Origin: Syntrophobacterales bacterium
GTDB taxonomy: Bacteria; Desulfobacterota; Desulfobaccia; Desulfobaccales; 0-14-0-80-60-11
Length of the DNA: 58,215 bases
Reading direction: 5' to 3'
Assembly (NCBI GenBank): GCA_020060385.1
Contig: JAGVAH010000135.1
Coordinates: 1 to 58,215 of the forward strand
Each line of letters opens with the position of its first letter. Position 1 is the first letter of the stretch. Of this stretch, positions 25,411 through 33,140 are shown piece after piece. The notes beneath the pieces are model-generated. The model ran no database searches. It had not been told where the DNA came from and saw only the letters and a program-made list of their open reading frames with translations. Both the position numbers and the translations under genes were made by a program.

Positions 25411-27117
25411 TTAACCAAAGGATTTCAACGTCTTGGGCGGACGGGCGTTGCTGGCGCACACCCGGGTGCCCCATTCCAGTAGATCCCGGCTGCAGTCATC
25501 CTTGTCGATCACTACTTCAATGACGCTCAGGCCGTCGTGGGCCAAGGCCTTGGCGATGGCCTCCCGGGCTTCCCCCTCGGTGCGGACCTGGCAGCCCCAA
25601 CCGTTGCCGTCCGCGCCGTTGAAGGCCGGCACCAGCCCGGCATAATTCCAGTTCTTGATGACATTGTAGGGGCCGTCGTGGATCTCCACTTCGATGGTGT
25701 AGCCGCCGTTATTCATGATGAAGATGATGGGCTTGAGGCCGTAGCGGATCATGGTGGAGAGTTCCTGGGCCGTCATCTGGAAAGAGCCGTCGCCGATGCA
25801 GGCAATGACCCGGCGGTTGGGCTGCACTGCCAGCTGGTAACCCAGCGCGGCGCCCACGGACCAGCCGATGGAGCCGTATTGCATCTGGATTTCGAAGGCG
25901 CTTCCTGCGGGCAGGGAAAGGTTGATGCTATTGAACCAGGAATCCCCGGTTTCGGCGATGAGGGTGGTGTTGCCGTCCAGCATACCCTGGATCATGGCGA
26001 AGAGGCGCCGGGTGCGGATGGGGGCGTCGGGGTCGATGGGAGGTTCCGGCACGTTTTGGGTGCGGGTGCGGTTAAAGGTCGCCAGGGAGGTGTCGTTCCC
26101 CTTGATCTGGCCGGCCAGGGCCACCAGAAACTCATCCATGGCAATATCCTGGTAAAGGGCCCCGGGCAGCTGCACAAAGTCGGGGCCCAGGTGAATGAGT
26201 TTTTTCGGGCTGATTTCGATGGTGTGGCCGCAGGAGGCATAGTCCGAGAGGACTGGCCCGGCAAAGAGATAGGCGTCCGCGGATTCCACAATGGCCTCGG
26301 TGCCGGGACTGGACACCGGGCCCCAATAGATGCCCACGAAGCTGGGGTGGCCTTCCGGGAAGAAACCCTTGGCATTGGGCATCATGGCCACTGCATAGCC
26401 GGAGGCGTCGATGAACTGCCGGAACGCGTCCAGGGCCCCGGCCGCGCGCAGCTTGACCCCCCCCACCGCCACCGGTTTGACCGCGGCGTTGAGCAAGGCC
26501 GCGGTATGATCCACCGCCTCTTTCAGGGATTCCGGGTTGCTGCTGGGCTTTTGCCAGAACTGATAGGGTTTCGGGGCCGGGACTTCCAGGGCGGCAATAT
26601 TACAGGCAATCTCCAGATAGACCGGCTTGCGGCGGCGTAGGGCCGTGGCAATGGTTTGGTCGATGAGTTTGGGGGCGTCCTCGGCATGGCGGATGATCAC
26701 CGCCGCCGCGGTCACCGGGGCAAACATCTCCCGCACATAACCGTAGCGCACCTCTCCCAGGGAGTGGTGCAGGATCTGGTTTTCCGGTTCCGAATGGGTA
26801 TTGGGGCCGCCGGAGATCAGGATCACCGGCAGGTCCTCGGCATAGTGGCCCGCGGTGGCGTTCACCGCGCTCAGGGCGCCGACGCTGTAAGTCACCAGCA
26901 TGGCCGCGGCCCCGTGGGCCCGGGCGTAGCCGTCGGCAGCGTAGCCGGCGTTGAGTTCATTGCAGCAACTGATGCAGGTTAAATTCTGGTTCGCCAGGAT
27001 TTGATCGAACAGAGCCAGGTTATAATCTCCCGGGATGGCAAAGTAGTGGCCCAGGCCCACCTGCTCCAGGCGGGTGGCGAGATAAGAGCCGACGGTGGCG
27101 TTAGTCGTTCCAGCCAT
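25411..27117 (-). CDS. pdc: Pyruvate decarboxylase (thiamine-diphosphate enzyme)
   Basis: A 568-residue 2-oxoacid decarboxylase closely patterned on Zymomonas-type PDC: VGSYLATRLEQVGLGHYFAIPGDYNLALFD, catalytic Glu in CCNELNAGYAADGYARA, the HH pair in ILHHSLGE, and the TPP motif GDGSFQMTAQE...NNGGYTIEVEIHDGPYN with the PDC active-site Glu. Converts pyruvate (possibly indolepyruvate) to aldehyde and CO2. AAGGAGGG lies 7 bases before ATG 27117. PDC is uncommon in bacteria. No alcohol dehydrogenase is adjacent. Confidence 0.88.
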   Translation of the reverse strand: MAGTTNATVGSYLATRLEQVGLGHYFAIPGDYNLALFDQILANQNLTCISCCNELNAGYAADGYARAHGAAAMLVTYSVGALSAVNATAGHYAEDLPVILISGGPNTHSEPENQILHHSLGEVRYGYVREMFAPVTAAAVIIRHAEDAPKLIDQTIATALRRRKPVYLEIACNIAALEVPAPKPYQFWQKPSSNPESLKEAVDHTAALLNAAVKPVAVGGVKLRAAGALDAFRQFIDASGYAVAMMPNAKGFFPEGHPSFVGIYWGPVSSPGTEAIVESADAYLFAGPVLSDYASCGHTIEISPKKLIHLGPDFVQLPGALYQDIAMDEFLVALAGQIKGNDTSLATFNRTRTQNVPEPPIDPDAPIRTRRLFAMIQGMLDGNTTLIAETGDSWFNSINLSLPAGSAFEIQMQYGSIGWSVGAALGYQLAVQPNRRVIACIGDGSFQMTAQELSTMIRYGLKPIIFIMNNGGYTIEVEIHDGPYNVIKNWNYAGLVPAFNGADGNGWGCQVRTEGEAREAIAKALAHDGLSVIEVVIDKDDCSRDLLEWGTRVCASNARPPKTLKSFG

Positions 27118-27587
27118 GATTAACCCTCCTTTTGGGGCGGTCAAAGAGTGAAACCGGGAGGTGCCGGTGGCCTTTACTTGTCCGGGGTGGATATGCCCGA
27201 TGCTTCGTGGACCTGGGGTTGGAAACCGAGATTATGCGGCCGCCTTGGTCACCGCGGGAAAAAAATGATATTAGGACCGTCCCTCCCGGAGGAAATCCCG
27301 GAAAGGGTCCCCTAGTTTGGCCAGATCGCCTGGTGGAGACCAGGATAGCACCCCTTGCCCTTAAAGTGTAGCCTTATCTGCAAATTTCCCACCTGCAACC
27401 CTTTGGTTCCCAGGATCTTGGGAGTCAGTGACTGATGAGCACCGGGCAAAACCCGGCGGCAGGATGGCCCCAGGGCCTCGGGCTCAGGGAGGTAAGCTTA
27501 GGCTACCCTAAGAAATTAATAGCCTGACCAGAGGAACCAACCTGGAAGCTGCTGGTGACACCCCGGGTGGCATCCATAACAGGGAAC
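27118..27587. other. Gene-free 470-base stretch holding a structured region
   Basis: No protein gene recognised. Its right half (27403-27540) can fold into a closed multi-branched structure, listed separately. It is the spacer between the ubiquitin-like cassette and the pyruvate decarboxylase gene, both minus strand. Confidence 0.5.
27403..27540. ncRNA. Candidate structured RNA, class unknown
   Basis: Closing stem TTGGTTCC (27403-27410) with GGAACCAA (27533-27540). Inside: TGAGC (27436-27440) with GCTCA (27482-27486) enclosing hairpins CCGGG-CAAAA-CCCGG (27442-27456) and GGCC-CCAG-GGCC (27466-27477); then CTTAG-GCTACC-CTAAG (27497-27512). Strand unclear. It does not fit any riboswitch or ribozyme class I can name. 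Confidence 0.35.
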
Positions 27588-27857
27588 TTAATGGGGCACT
27601 CCCCATAAGGCATGTTCCAGCAGCAACCCCGAGGTCAGCCAGGGGGCCTTTTCTTCCAGGCCTTTGATTCTCTTGGTTAAATATTTGACTTTGGCCTGGA
27701 AATTTTCATTATCGGGTGCGCCTTCCAGATCTTTTGTCGCCCCGTGCAGGAGCTGCCGCAGCTCCAAATACTCCCTCTCCAGGGCCTGGGCCTCTTTGCG
27801 GAAATTTTGATAATCTTCCGATTGGTCATCGTAAAACCACATCAGGTCCTTATCCAT
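27588..27857 (-). CDS. Small coiled-coil protein, last gene of the ubiquitin-like cassette
   Basis: An 89-residue charged protein (MDKDLMWFYDDQSEDYQNFRKEAQALEREYLELRQLL...) with long heptad-like helices separated by GAPDNENF, then KVKYLTKRIKGLEEK and a hydrophobic end. GGGAGG lies 6 bases before ATG 27857. It follows the E1-like gene after 92 bases, same strand. No family recognised; an adaptor or target-binding role is only a guess from context. Confidence 0.6.
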   Translation of the reverse strand: MDKDLMWFYDDQSEDYQNFRKEAQALEREYLELRQLLHGATKDLEGAPDNENFQAKVKYLTKRIKGLEEKAPWLTSGLLLEHALWGVPH

Positions 27858-27949
27858 GTCCGGCCTCCCAGATCCAGCCTTCCCCCCTGGTGTGCCCAGG
27901 GGACAGTGGGCAGTTATGCTCGTAAGTTGCCAAAACCCCAATCTTTTCT

Positions 27950-29215
27950 TCAGAGACGATAATCGCCCCGGGCGTCATAAAAGATGGGGGGCGTTTCCTG
28001 TCCATCCAGGAGCCTTCTTAAAGAATCCACCGCCAAGCCGGCGATGATTTGATTGGTCATGATGACCGCGGGATCGGGCTGGCGGATACAGGACTCCGGC
28101 TGCTGCTGGCGGGTCTCGGGATGACGCCGGTCCACGATCCCGTATAATCCCAGGAGGGCCGCGGGGGTCTGGGTATTCTGCTTGGGGTCATAGACTACCA
28201 CCTGGCCCTGGTCGATGTTGGTGCCGCTGCTGATCAGGATTTTCTTCTCCTGCGCACATTTTTCGCTCAGCACTATCCTGGTTTCATGGTTATCGACGCA
28301 GTCGAAGATAACGTCGAAAGGGGAGATGTCGGTGGCGCTTCTTAAGTAGGCCGCCGCGGCTTGGGCCCGGGTCCCGAAGGCGGCGTTCAGCCTTTGGGCC
28401 AAAATTTCCGCCTTGTTGAGACCAAGGGCCTCGTAAAAAAATACTTGCCGGTTCAGATTCGTGATCTCAATGGCGTCCGGGTCCATAAAAGTAAGATGGG
28501 GAAAGCCCGCGTAAGCCAGGCCCAGCCCCACAAAATTCCCCAAAGCCCCGGCCCCCACCACGCCGATGGCCAGATCGGATGGGGCTGGAGCCAATTTCTT
28601 CCTCCGGTAGTCCAGCACCTCCGGGGATGCCTGCTGCCCCATCAGGATATTTTTGGTCTCCCCCAGGGCCAGACCGGCGCCAATGATGGCCAGGACCGGG
28701 TCCTCAGCATGGGGGCGAGGGAGGTTGAGGGGTGACACCACCTCCGCCAGCGCCTGCCATTCCCGTCCCGGCAGATAGGTAAAAATTTTGCACCCCTCCT
28801 CCTCTTCGGTTTCGTAGCAGCACCCCCGGACAATGGGCAGATGATCCTGCCGCCCCTTTTCCAGGAGCAATTTATTGGCCAGCCCATACCGGCTCAGGTC
28901 CACGATCGCCTGGCAGTGGTGAAAGATGTCCCCCAACCGCGGATGGGTATAAAACCCTTCCAAAAACGTGAGGTGGAAACCGGGGTTGATCTTGGGGGCC
29001 ATCTCCAGGAGCCGGGCCTCCAAGGAGGGGGCGATCACCACGATCTGGTTAATCCCCAGGGCCGCGGCCGCGAGAATAAAGAGGGAGGCCAGCCGGTCGG
29101 CGTCCCCCACCACCCCGATTTTTCCTTCCCTCAGGCGTCGCTGGTCCCAGCCGGCAATTTGCAGCTGCCGGTCCAGCCTGGCTTCGAAGATCGTGGGGGT
29201 TGAGGATGAATACAT
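27950..29215 (-). CDS. ThiF/E1-like activating enzyme with degenerate N-terminal half
   Basis: A 421-residue E1-family protein. Active Rossmann adenylation domain at about 215-400: GVVGAGALGNFVGLGLAYAG (nucleotide loop GAGALGN, 221-227), MDPDAIEITNLNRQVFF (E1 motif NLNRQ 253-257), DCVDNHETR (305-313) and a candidate catalytic Cys376 in PESCIRQPDPAV. Residues 30-160 (IGVVGDADRLASLFILAAAALG) look like a second, degenerate ThiF/Rossmann unit without the motifs, recalling the inactive/active pairing of eukaryotic E1s. It should adenylate the C-terminus of a ubiquitin-like protein. Lies 22 bases after the JAMM gene. Moderately AT-neutral, host-like codon use. Confidence 0.8.
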   Translation of the reverse strand: MYSSSTPTIFEARLDRQLQIAGWDQRRLREGKIGVVGDADRLASLFILAAAALGINQIVVIAPSLEARLLEMAPKINPGFHLTFLEGFYTHPRLGDIFHHCQAIVDLSRYGLANKLLLEKGRQDHLPIVRGCCYETEEEEGCKIFTYLPGREWQALAEVVSPLNLPRPHAEDPVLAIIGAGLALGETKNILMGQQASPEVLDYRRKKLAPAPSDLAIGVVGAGALGNFVGLGLAYAGFPHLTFMDPDAIEITNLNRQVFFYEALGLNKAEILAQRLNAAFGTRAQAAAAYLRSATDISPFDVIFDCVDNHETRIVLSEKCAQEKKILISSGTNIDQGQVVVYDPKQNTQTPAALLGLYGIVDRRHPETRQQQPESCIRQPDPAVIMTNQIIAGLAVDSLRRLLDGQETPPIFYDARGDYRL

Positions 29216-29237
29216 AGTAATATTAGTGTGTTAATGG

Positions 29238-30041
29238 CTAAACGCTTTCCAGCTTGGCAAGCTGATATTTTAGCGGTTGAATCTTGGTGCGCACCTCCTC
29301 CCGGAGAGCGGCGATCTCTTCCTGGGGGAAGGGCCCTGACGATTCCACTTCCATGACCTCGGCTTCCTTCTTGGTGATGCTGGTTTGGCCCGAAAGGATC
29401 CCCCGCCGCTTGTAATGAATCTCCTGGCGATGCCAGCCCGCATCCCCGACAACCATGGCGTAGCAAAAGCCGCCATACACGGTTTCCATGATCCTGGCGG
29501 CCGCCACCGGCACATCGGTAACGAGGCAGACGCTGCCTCGTTCCAGGTCTGGGGGGCTCCAACGGCCCTCCACCAGCAAGGCCAGGTCCTTGATCACCAA
29601 TTCTCTTTTGGCCACCGGCTGTTTCACCAGCGCCGTCACATAATTCAGCACCACCTCCTGGTTTTGCGCATCAATGGCGGAAAATCCCTGGAGATCCAGT
29701 TCCCCGTGGGAGTGAATCCAGCCGTTGATGATCCGGTCATCCGGCAGGGTCTCCTGGTAGGCGGCGATATTTTCCGGGCCGATGCGGGTGTAGTGTTGGC
29801 TGTTTTCATCATTTTTCGGTAAGCCGATATCCCTGATTACCTCCGGGTTATCACGGCTGCCCAGGGTGTAGCCATACCATTCGTAGCTGTCTCCATGGAC
29901 CTCCCGCACCAGTTCGCTGATTTTGAAGGCCTTGGCCCGGGCATAACCGGTCAGCCTGATTGCCTCCGGCAAGGAAGCCAGGATTAACTCATAGGCTTCC
30001 GCCCGCTTCAGTTCCCCCAGGCTCTTGAATCTCATCTGCAT
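29238..30041 (-). CDS. JAMM/JAB (Mov34/MPN) metalloprotease
   Basis: A 267-residue JAB-domain protein. JAMM residues: Glu54 in YEWYGYTLGS, then His110-Ser-His112 in GWIHSHGELDLQGFSAID with Ser121 and Asp124. The gap between the second His and Ser is eight residues, one more than the usual seven. Such enzymes trim or remove ubiquitin-like proteins. The C-terminal 130 residues include a probable coiled coil (EEEIAALREEVRTKIQPLKYQLAKLE-type). The start overlaps the ClpX-like gene; ATG 30035 (ATGA overlap with its stop) is an alternative. Confidence 0.8.
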   Translation of the reverse strand: MQMRFKSLGELKRAEAYELILASLPEAIRLTGYARAKAFKISELVREVHGDSYEWYGYTLGSRDNPEVIRDIGLPKNDENSQHYTRIGPENIAAYQETLPDDRIINGWIHSHGELDLQGFSAIDAQNQEVVLNYVTALVKQPVAKRELVIKDLALLVEGRWSPPDLERGSVCLVTDVPVAAARIMETVYGGFCYAMVVGDAGWHRQEIHYKRRGILSGQTSITKKEAEVMEVESSGPFPQEEIAALREEVRTKIQPLKYQLAKLESV

Positions 30042-31135
30042 CTCGCCCGCACGAAATTCTCATCTATCACCAATTCGCCCTTATAGGTTCCGGGCAGCCG
30101 GAACATTTCTTCATGGAGGACCTTATGGAGAATGCTCACCAACCCCCGGGCCCCGGTGCCCTCCTGTTCGGACTGATGGGCGATGGCGGTTAAGGCCCCG
30201 TCGGTAAAGGCCAGGTCTATGTCCCAGGCCTTAAAGTCGTCCACGTAAGCCTTGAGGGGGCTGCCCTCGCTTTTCACCAGGATGTCCTTCAGATCCTGGG
30301 TGGAGAGCAGACTGTAAACCACCCGCACGGGAAAGCGCCCCATCAGCTGCCGGATCATCCCGAATTTAACCAAATCCTCGGTCAGGAGGTGCTCCCGCCA
30401 ATCGCCGTTATGGCCCTGGCGGTCCAACCGTTTCCGGACAATGGCGTCAAGATTTTCGTAGACTCCGCCAGCAATGAAGAGGACGTGTTTGGTGGATAAA
30501 GAGATGCGTTCGCTCCCCAAATCAATCGTATTTTCCACGCCCTCCACCAGTTGCAGGAGGCCTTTCTGCACCCCGGTGCCGGACACGTCCCGGTATACCC
30601 CGGGCTCATGGGCAATCTTGTCAATTTCATCCAGATAGACTATCCCCAGTTGGGCGACCTGGGAGTTGCCCCCCGCGGCAATCAGCAAATCCACCAGGAT
30701 GTCGGCCACATTCTGGCCCACATAGCCCACTTCACTGAATTTGGCCAGGTCCACCGCCATGAAAGGAACCCCCACCAACTCCGAGGCAATTTCACTGGTG
30801 TAGGTCTTGCCGCACCCGGTGGGGCCCACGATCAGGATATTGGCCTTGGGGGTCCGGGTTTGGCGCAGGATGGAGTCAAGGTCTTCCCGGTTTTCCTCCG
30901 CAGACCGCTTGAAGGCTGCCCCCAACCGCCGATAATGGAAGGAGATGGCGGTGGCCATGATTTTTTTCCCGGGGTCCTGCCCAATAATAAACCGGTCCAG
31001 CTCGACCTTAAGATCGGACGGGGTCTTATTAAATTCCATGATTTGCCGCATCACGTCGCTGACCTGATGCTCGCGCCGCTGGTCCAGCTTTTCTTTGATG
31101 CGTCGCTGTTGTTGCCGTTTCACTTCATCGTACAT
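30032..31135 (-). CDS. ClpX-like AAA+ unfoldase without zinc domain or ClpP-docking loop
   Basis: A 367-residue AAA+ protein aligned by eye with ClpX: DRFIIGQDPGKKIMATAISFHYRRL (DQYVIGQ-like), Walker A GPTGCGKT (104-111), pore loop GYVG (137-140), Walker B VYLDEIDKI (166-174), MGRFPVRV box and sensor-2 GAR (328-330). It lacks the N-terminal Cys4 zinc-binding domain; a basic helix is there instead. In the region where ClpX carries the IGF ClpP-docking loop it has LDRQGHNGDWREHL with no IGF. It should unfold proteins using ATP, but not obviously feed ClpP. ATG 31135 follows the previous stop by 2 bases. Confidence 0.85.
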   Translation of the reverse strand: MYDEVKRQQQRRIKEKLDQRREHQVSDVMRQIMEFNKTPSDLKVELDRFIIGQDPGKKIMATAISFHYRRLGAAFKRSAEENREDLDSILRQTRTPKANILIVGPTGCGKTYTSEIASELVGVPFMAVDLAKFSEVGYVGQNVADILVDLLIAAGGNSQVAQLGIVYLDEIDKIAHEPGVYRDVSGTGVQKGLLQLVEGVENTIDLGSERISLSTKHVLFIAGGVYENLDAIVRKRLDRQGHNGDWREHLLTEDLVKFGMIRQLMGRFPVRVVYSLLSTQDLKDILVKSEGSPLKAYVDDFKAWDIDLAFTDGALTAIAHQSEQEGTGARGLVSILHKVLHEEMFRLPGTYKGELVIDENFVRARCR

Positions 31136-31137
31136 AA

Positions 31138-31596
31138 TTATGCTCTCTTGGATATTTCCGGTTTTTCCCCGGCAAGGCCGCCCAAAAGCAAGGTCTGGAA
31201 GTGATGCCCGGCCAGTTGTTCCGGCGTCAGATGCGGCTGGCGCCGGAACAGGGGTCTGCACAACAGGACCTCCTCCGGGGAGTGGGCGAAGTGGAGGTAG
31301 GGGTTATTAACTTTGGCGACAATGGCCATGGTGAGGCGGTATTTTTCCGGAGTGGCCAGAGCGAACAGGGGGAGTTGGAGTTTTTCTTTTTCCCTGGCCG
31401 GTTTTGACTTGAGTGTCCCTAAGGAAAAATTTTCATTAAAGGCATCAATTTCCTTCAAGAAATCCTCTGCCAAGCCGTGTTTTTCCACCAGGGCGTGGAT
31501 TCTCACAAACAGGCTGGGTTGCCAGGGCTCCTTGGCTTTTCTTTGGAGCCGTTCCCTTTTCAACCGGTGCAGCAGATCGGCTTTAGGCGTAAGCAT
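31138..31596 (-). CDS. Unknown protein of the ubiquitin-like cassette
   Basis: A 152-residue basic protein. N-terminal half is helical (LLHRLKRERLQRKAKEPWQPSLFVRIHALVEKHGLAEDFLKEID-type), the second half has LQLPLFALATPEKYRLTMAIVAKVNNPYLHF and ends GEKPEISKRA. No fold recognised. ATG 31596 overlaps the end of the E2-like gene by 14 bases, and its stop is 2 bases from the ClpX-like start, so the three are translationally coupled and probably act together. Confidence 0.65.
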   Translation of the reverse strand: MLTPKADLLHRLKRERLQRKAKEPWQPSLFVRIHALVEKHGLAEDFLKEIDAFNENFSLGTLKSKPAREKEKLQLPLFALATPEKYRLTMAIVAKVNNPYLHFAHSPEEVLLCRPLFRRQPHLTPEQLAGHHFQTLLLGGLAGEKPEISKRA

Positions 31597-32761
31597 TCTT
31601 AACTTCCACCCGCCCGGAGGAAATCTTCGGGTGATCCGGACTGATGCGGTAATCTTCAAAGTCCACCAGCCGTTCCTGCATCGGCAGTCTATCCAGACTA
31701 TGATAGCCGTTGCGGCGGCGGCAATTATAGCCGTAAAACAGGGCGTTAACGCCTTCTTCCAGCGCGGTGACGGCGGCCGCGGCCGTGAAGGCCGGGGGAG
31801 GGTGGAAGTGTCTCAGGCAAATATCCTGGCCGGCGGTATGGCGGCGCAGGAAAGGATGTTTATACTTTTCCAGAACCACCGGCTTGAGGCGGCCCGCGGT
31901 GGAAATCGCCACCCGGCAATCGGGGAACAGGTAAAGGCGGCCGTAATAATCTTTGAGGGCGTATTCTCCGGTGCGTTTGTAAATTAAATATTCCCCGGTC
32001 TTGCCCATCCGGGAGAAACCAAAGCCATTGATCTCCAGGGAGCCCTCGGCCGCCAGGAACAGCAGAACCCCCGCCTTTTGCCAATGCTTTTTTGAGAGTT
32101 GCTCGTCCTGGACAATCTTCTGCCTTAAGCGGTCCTTCTCCTTTTCCAGTATCTTTGCGGTTATGGCTTGATGGAACCATTGACGCAGATCTTGAGCCGC
32201 TATTCTGCCCTCCCTGAGGGGTTCTACGGTTATCACGATGTTGTCTAACTGAGTCAGTAATTTTCGGGATACCTCCGGGTCAGCCAATCTGCGCCTGCGC
32301 CGCTTATATTTTGGGGGAAGGGCAATTTTTTGGCATATGAGGTCCAATACTTCTTCACTATCCGGCTTTTTTCTCCCCCCAATATGGTCTTCTCTCCTGA
32401 GGAAATGGGGCATTATTGCAAAAACTATAGTTTTAAGATTTTGATCAAGGCCAACATCCTCTCGTTTGACCATGAAACCGAGATTTTTTTGCAGGAAAAC
32501 GTCCCTTAGCTGATTATAGGCTTCAGGATGCAGGTGTGGGAATTGTTCCAGGAGGGAGGATAAGCTCAGGGTCTTGATGAAGTGCCGGCCGTCTACCAGG
32601 AGAAGCTCATTCCCGCTGGGAGACCCCCGGGCTGAGCCTGGGCTTGGGGAATTTGCAGGGTCCTGGATTTCTGCGGCCAGGGAGGGATCGAACAACAGGG
32701 GCACAAAGAGGAAATTATTGACCACCACCAGTTCCAGGTCGGATGCCAATAATTGTTGCAA
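31583..32761 (-). CDS. Protein with an E2-like (UBC-type) active-site motif
   Basis: A 392-residue protein using TTG 32761, which has AAGGAGG 7 bases upstream; a longer frame reaches 32860 but overlaps the upstream gene. Residues 1-190 are an unrecognised domain (ELVVVNNFLFVPLLFDP...LLLVDGRHFIKTLSL). The C-terminal part has YLIYKRTGEYALKD, LYLFPDCRVAIS, then KHPFLRRHTAGQDICLRHF with Cys315. Ubiquitin-conjugating enzymes carry HPN-x5-G-x-[IV]-C-L at the catalytic cysteine, so this is a plausible divergent E2. Set between a Gly-Gly-ending small protein and E1/JAB genes. The E2 reading is inference from this motif plus context. Confidence 0.6.
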   Translation of the reverse strand: MQQLLASDLELVVVNNFLFVPLLFDPSLAAEIQDPANSPSPGSARGSPSGNELLLVDGRHFIKTLSLSSLLEQFPHLHPEAYNQLRDVFLQKNLGFMVKREDVGLDQNLKTIVFAIMPHFLRREDHIGGRKKPDSEEVLDLICQKIALPPKYKRRRRRLADPEVSRKLLTQLDNIVITVEPLREGRIAAQDLRQWFHQAITAKILEKEKDRLRQKIVQDEQLSKKHWQKAGVLLFLAAEGSLEINGFGFSRMGKTGEYLIYKRTGEYALKDYYGRLYLFPDCRVAISTAGRLKPVVLEKYKHPFLRRHTAGQDICLRHFHPPPAFTAAAAVTALEEGVNALFYGYNCRRRNGYHSLDRLPMQERLVDFEDYRISPDHPKISSGRVEVKNAYA

Positions 32762-32774
32762 GGGTACCTCCTCC

Positions 32775-33140
32775 TTATCGTCCTCCCTCTTGAGGTTTGA
32801 TGGCCCGCACCGCCACATAAAGGTATTTTTCCCCGGCTGCAGTCTCCTCCAGAACCGCATACTTTATGGCCGCGCCGCCGATTCCCCCGGCCTTGGTCAG
32901 GAGCCGGCCGCCGTCAAGTTGCCTCTGGATATCTTCCAGCACCTGCATCTCTTCCAGGCTCCAATTGGTCTTGGCCAACATCCGGCTGCACAGATCCTGG
33001 AGGGATTGGTCTTCGTAGTTCCCCGGTTCATGGATGTCGATCAGCCCTTCCCCCGCCTGGCCGGGTATGATCTCCACCACCAATGGCAGCAATTGTGCCA
33101 GCCTGTCCGCTTGCTCCGCCTTTTTCTCGTGGATTTCCAT
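32775..33140 (-). CDS. Small protein ending Gly-Gly-Arg, candidate ubiquitin-like modifier
   Basis: A 121-residue acidic protein, first gene of the cassette. N-terminal half helical (MEIHEKKAEQADRLAQLL), C-terminal part strand-rich (AAIKYAVLEETAAGEKYLYVAVRAIK) and ending PQEGGR. A C-terminal Gly-Gly with one trailing residue, next to E1-, E2- and JAB-like genes, is what an immature ubiquitin-like protein would look like. However, the beta-grasp fold is not evident, so it may be another component. AAGGAG lies 12 bases before ATG 33140; the stop is 13 bases before the next start. Confidence 0.6.
   Translation of the reverse strand: MEIHEKKAEQADRLAQLLPLVVEIIPGQAGEGLIDIHEPGNYEDQSLQDLCSRMLAKTNWSLEEMQVLEDIQRQLDGGRLLTKAGGIGGAAIKYAVLEETAAGEKYLYVAVRAIKPQEGGR

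Noticed and set aside
27431-27460. CTGATGAG followed by a CCGGG hairpin, resembling a hammerhead ribozyme core
   Set aside because: The required GAAA(C) after stem II is absent (CGGCAGG instead) and no cleavage-site helix is apparent.
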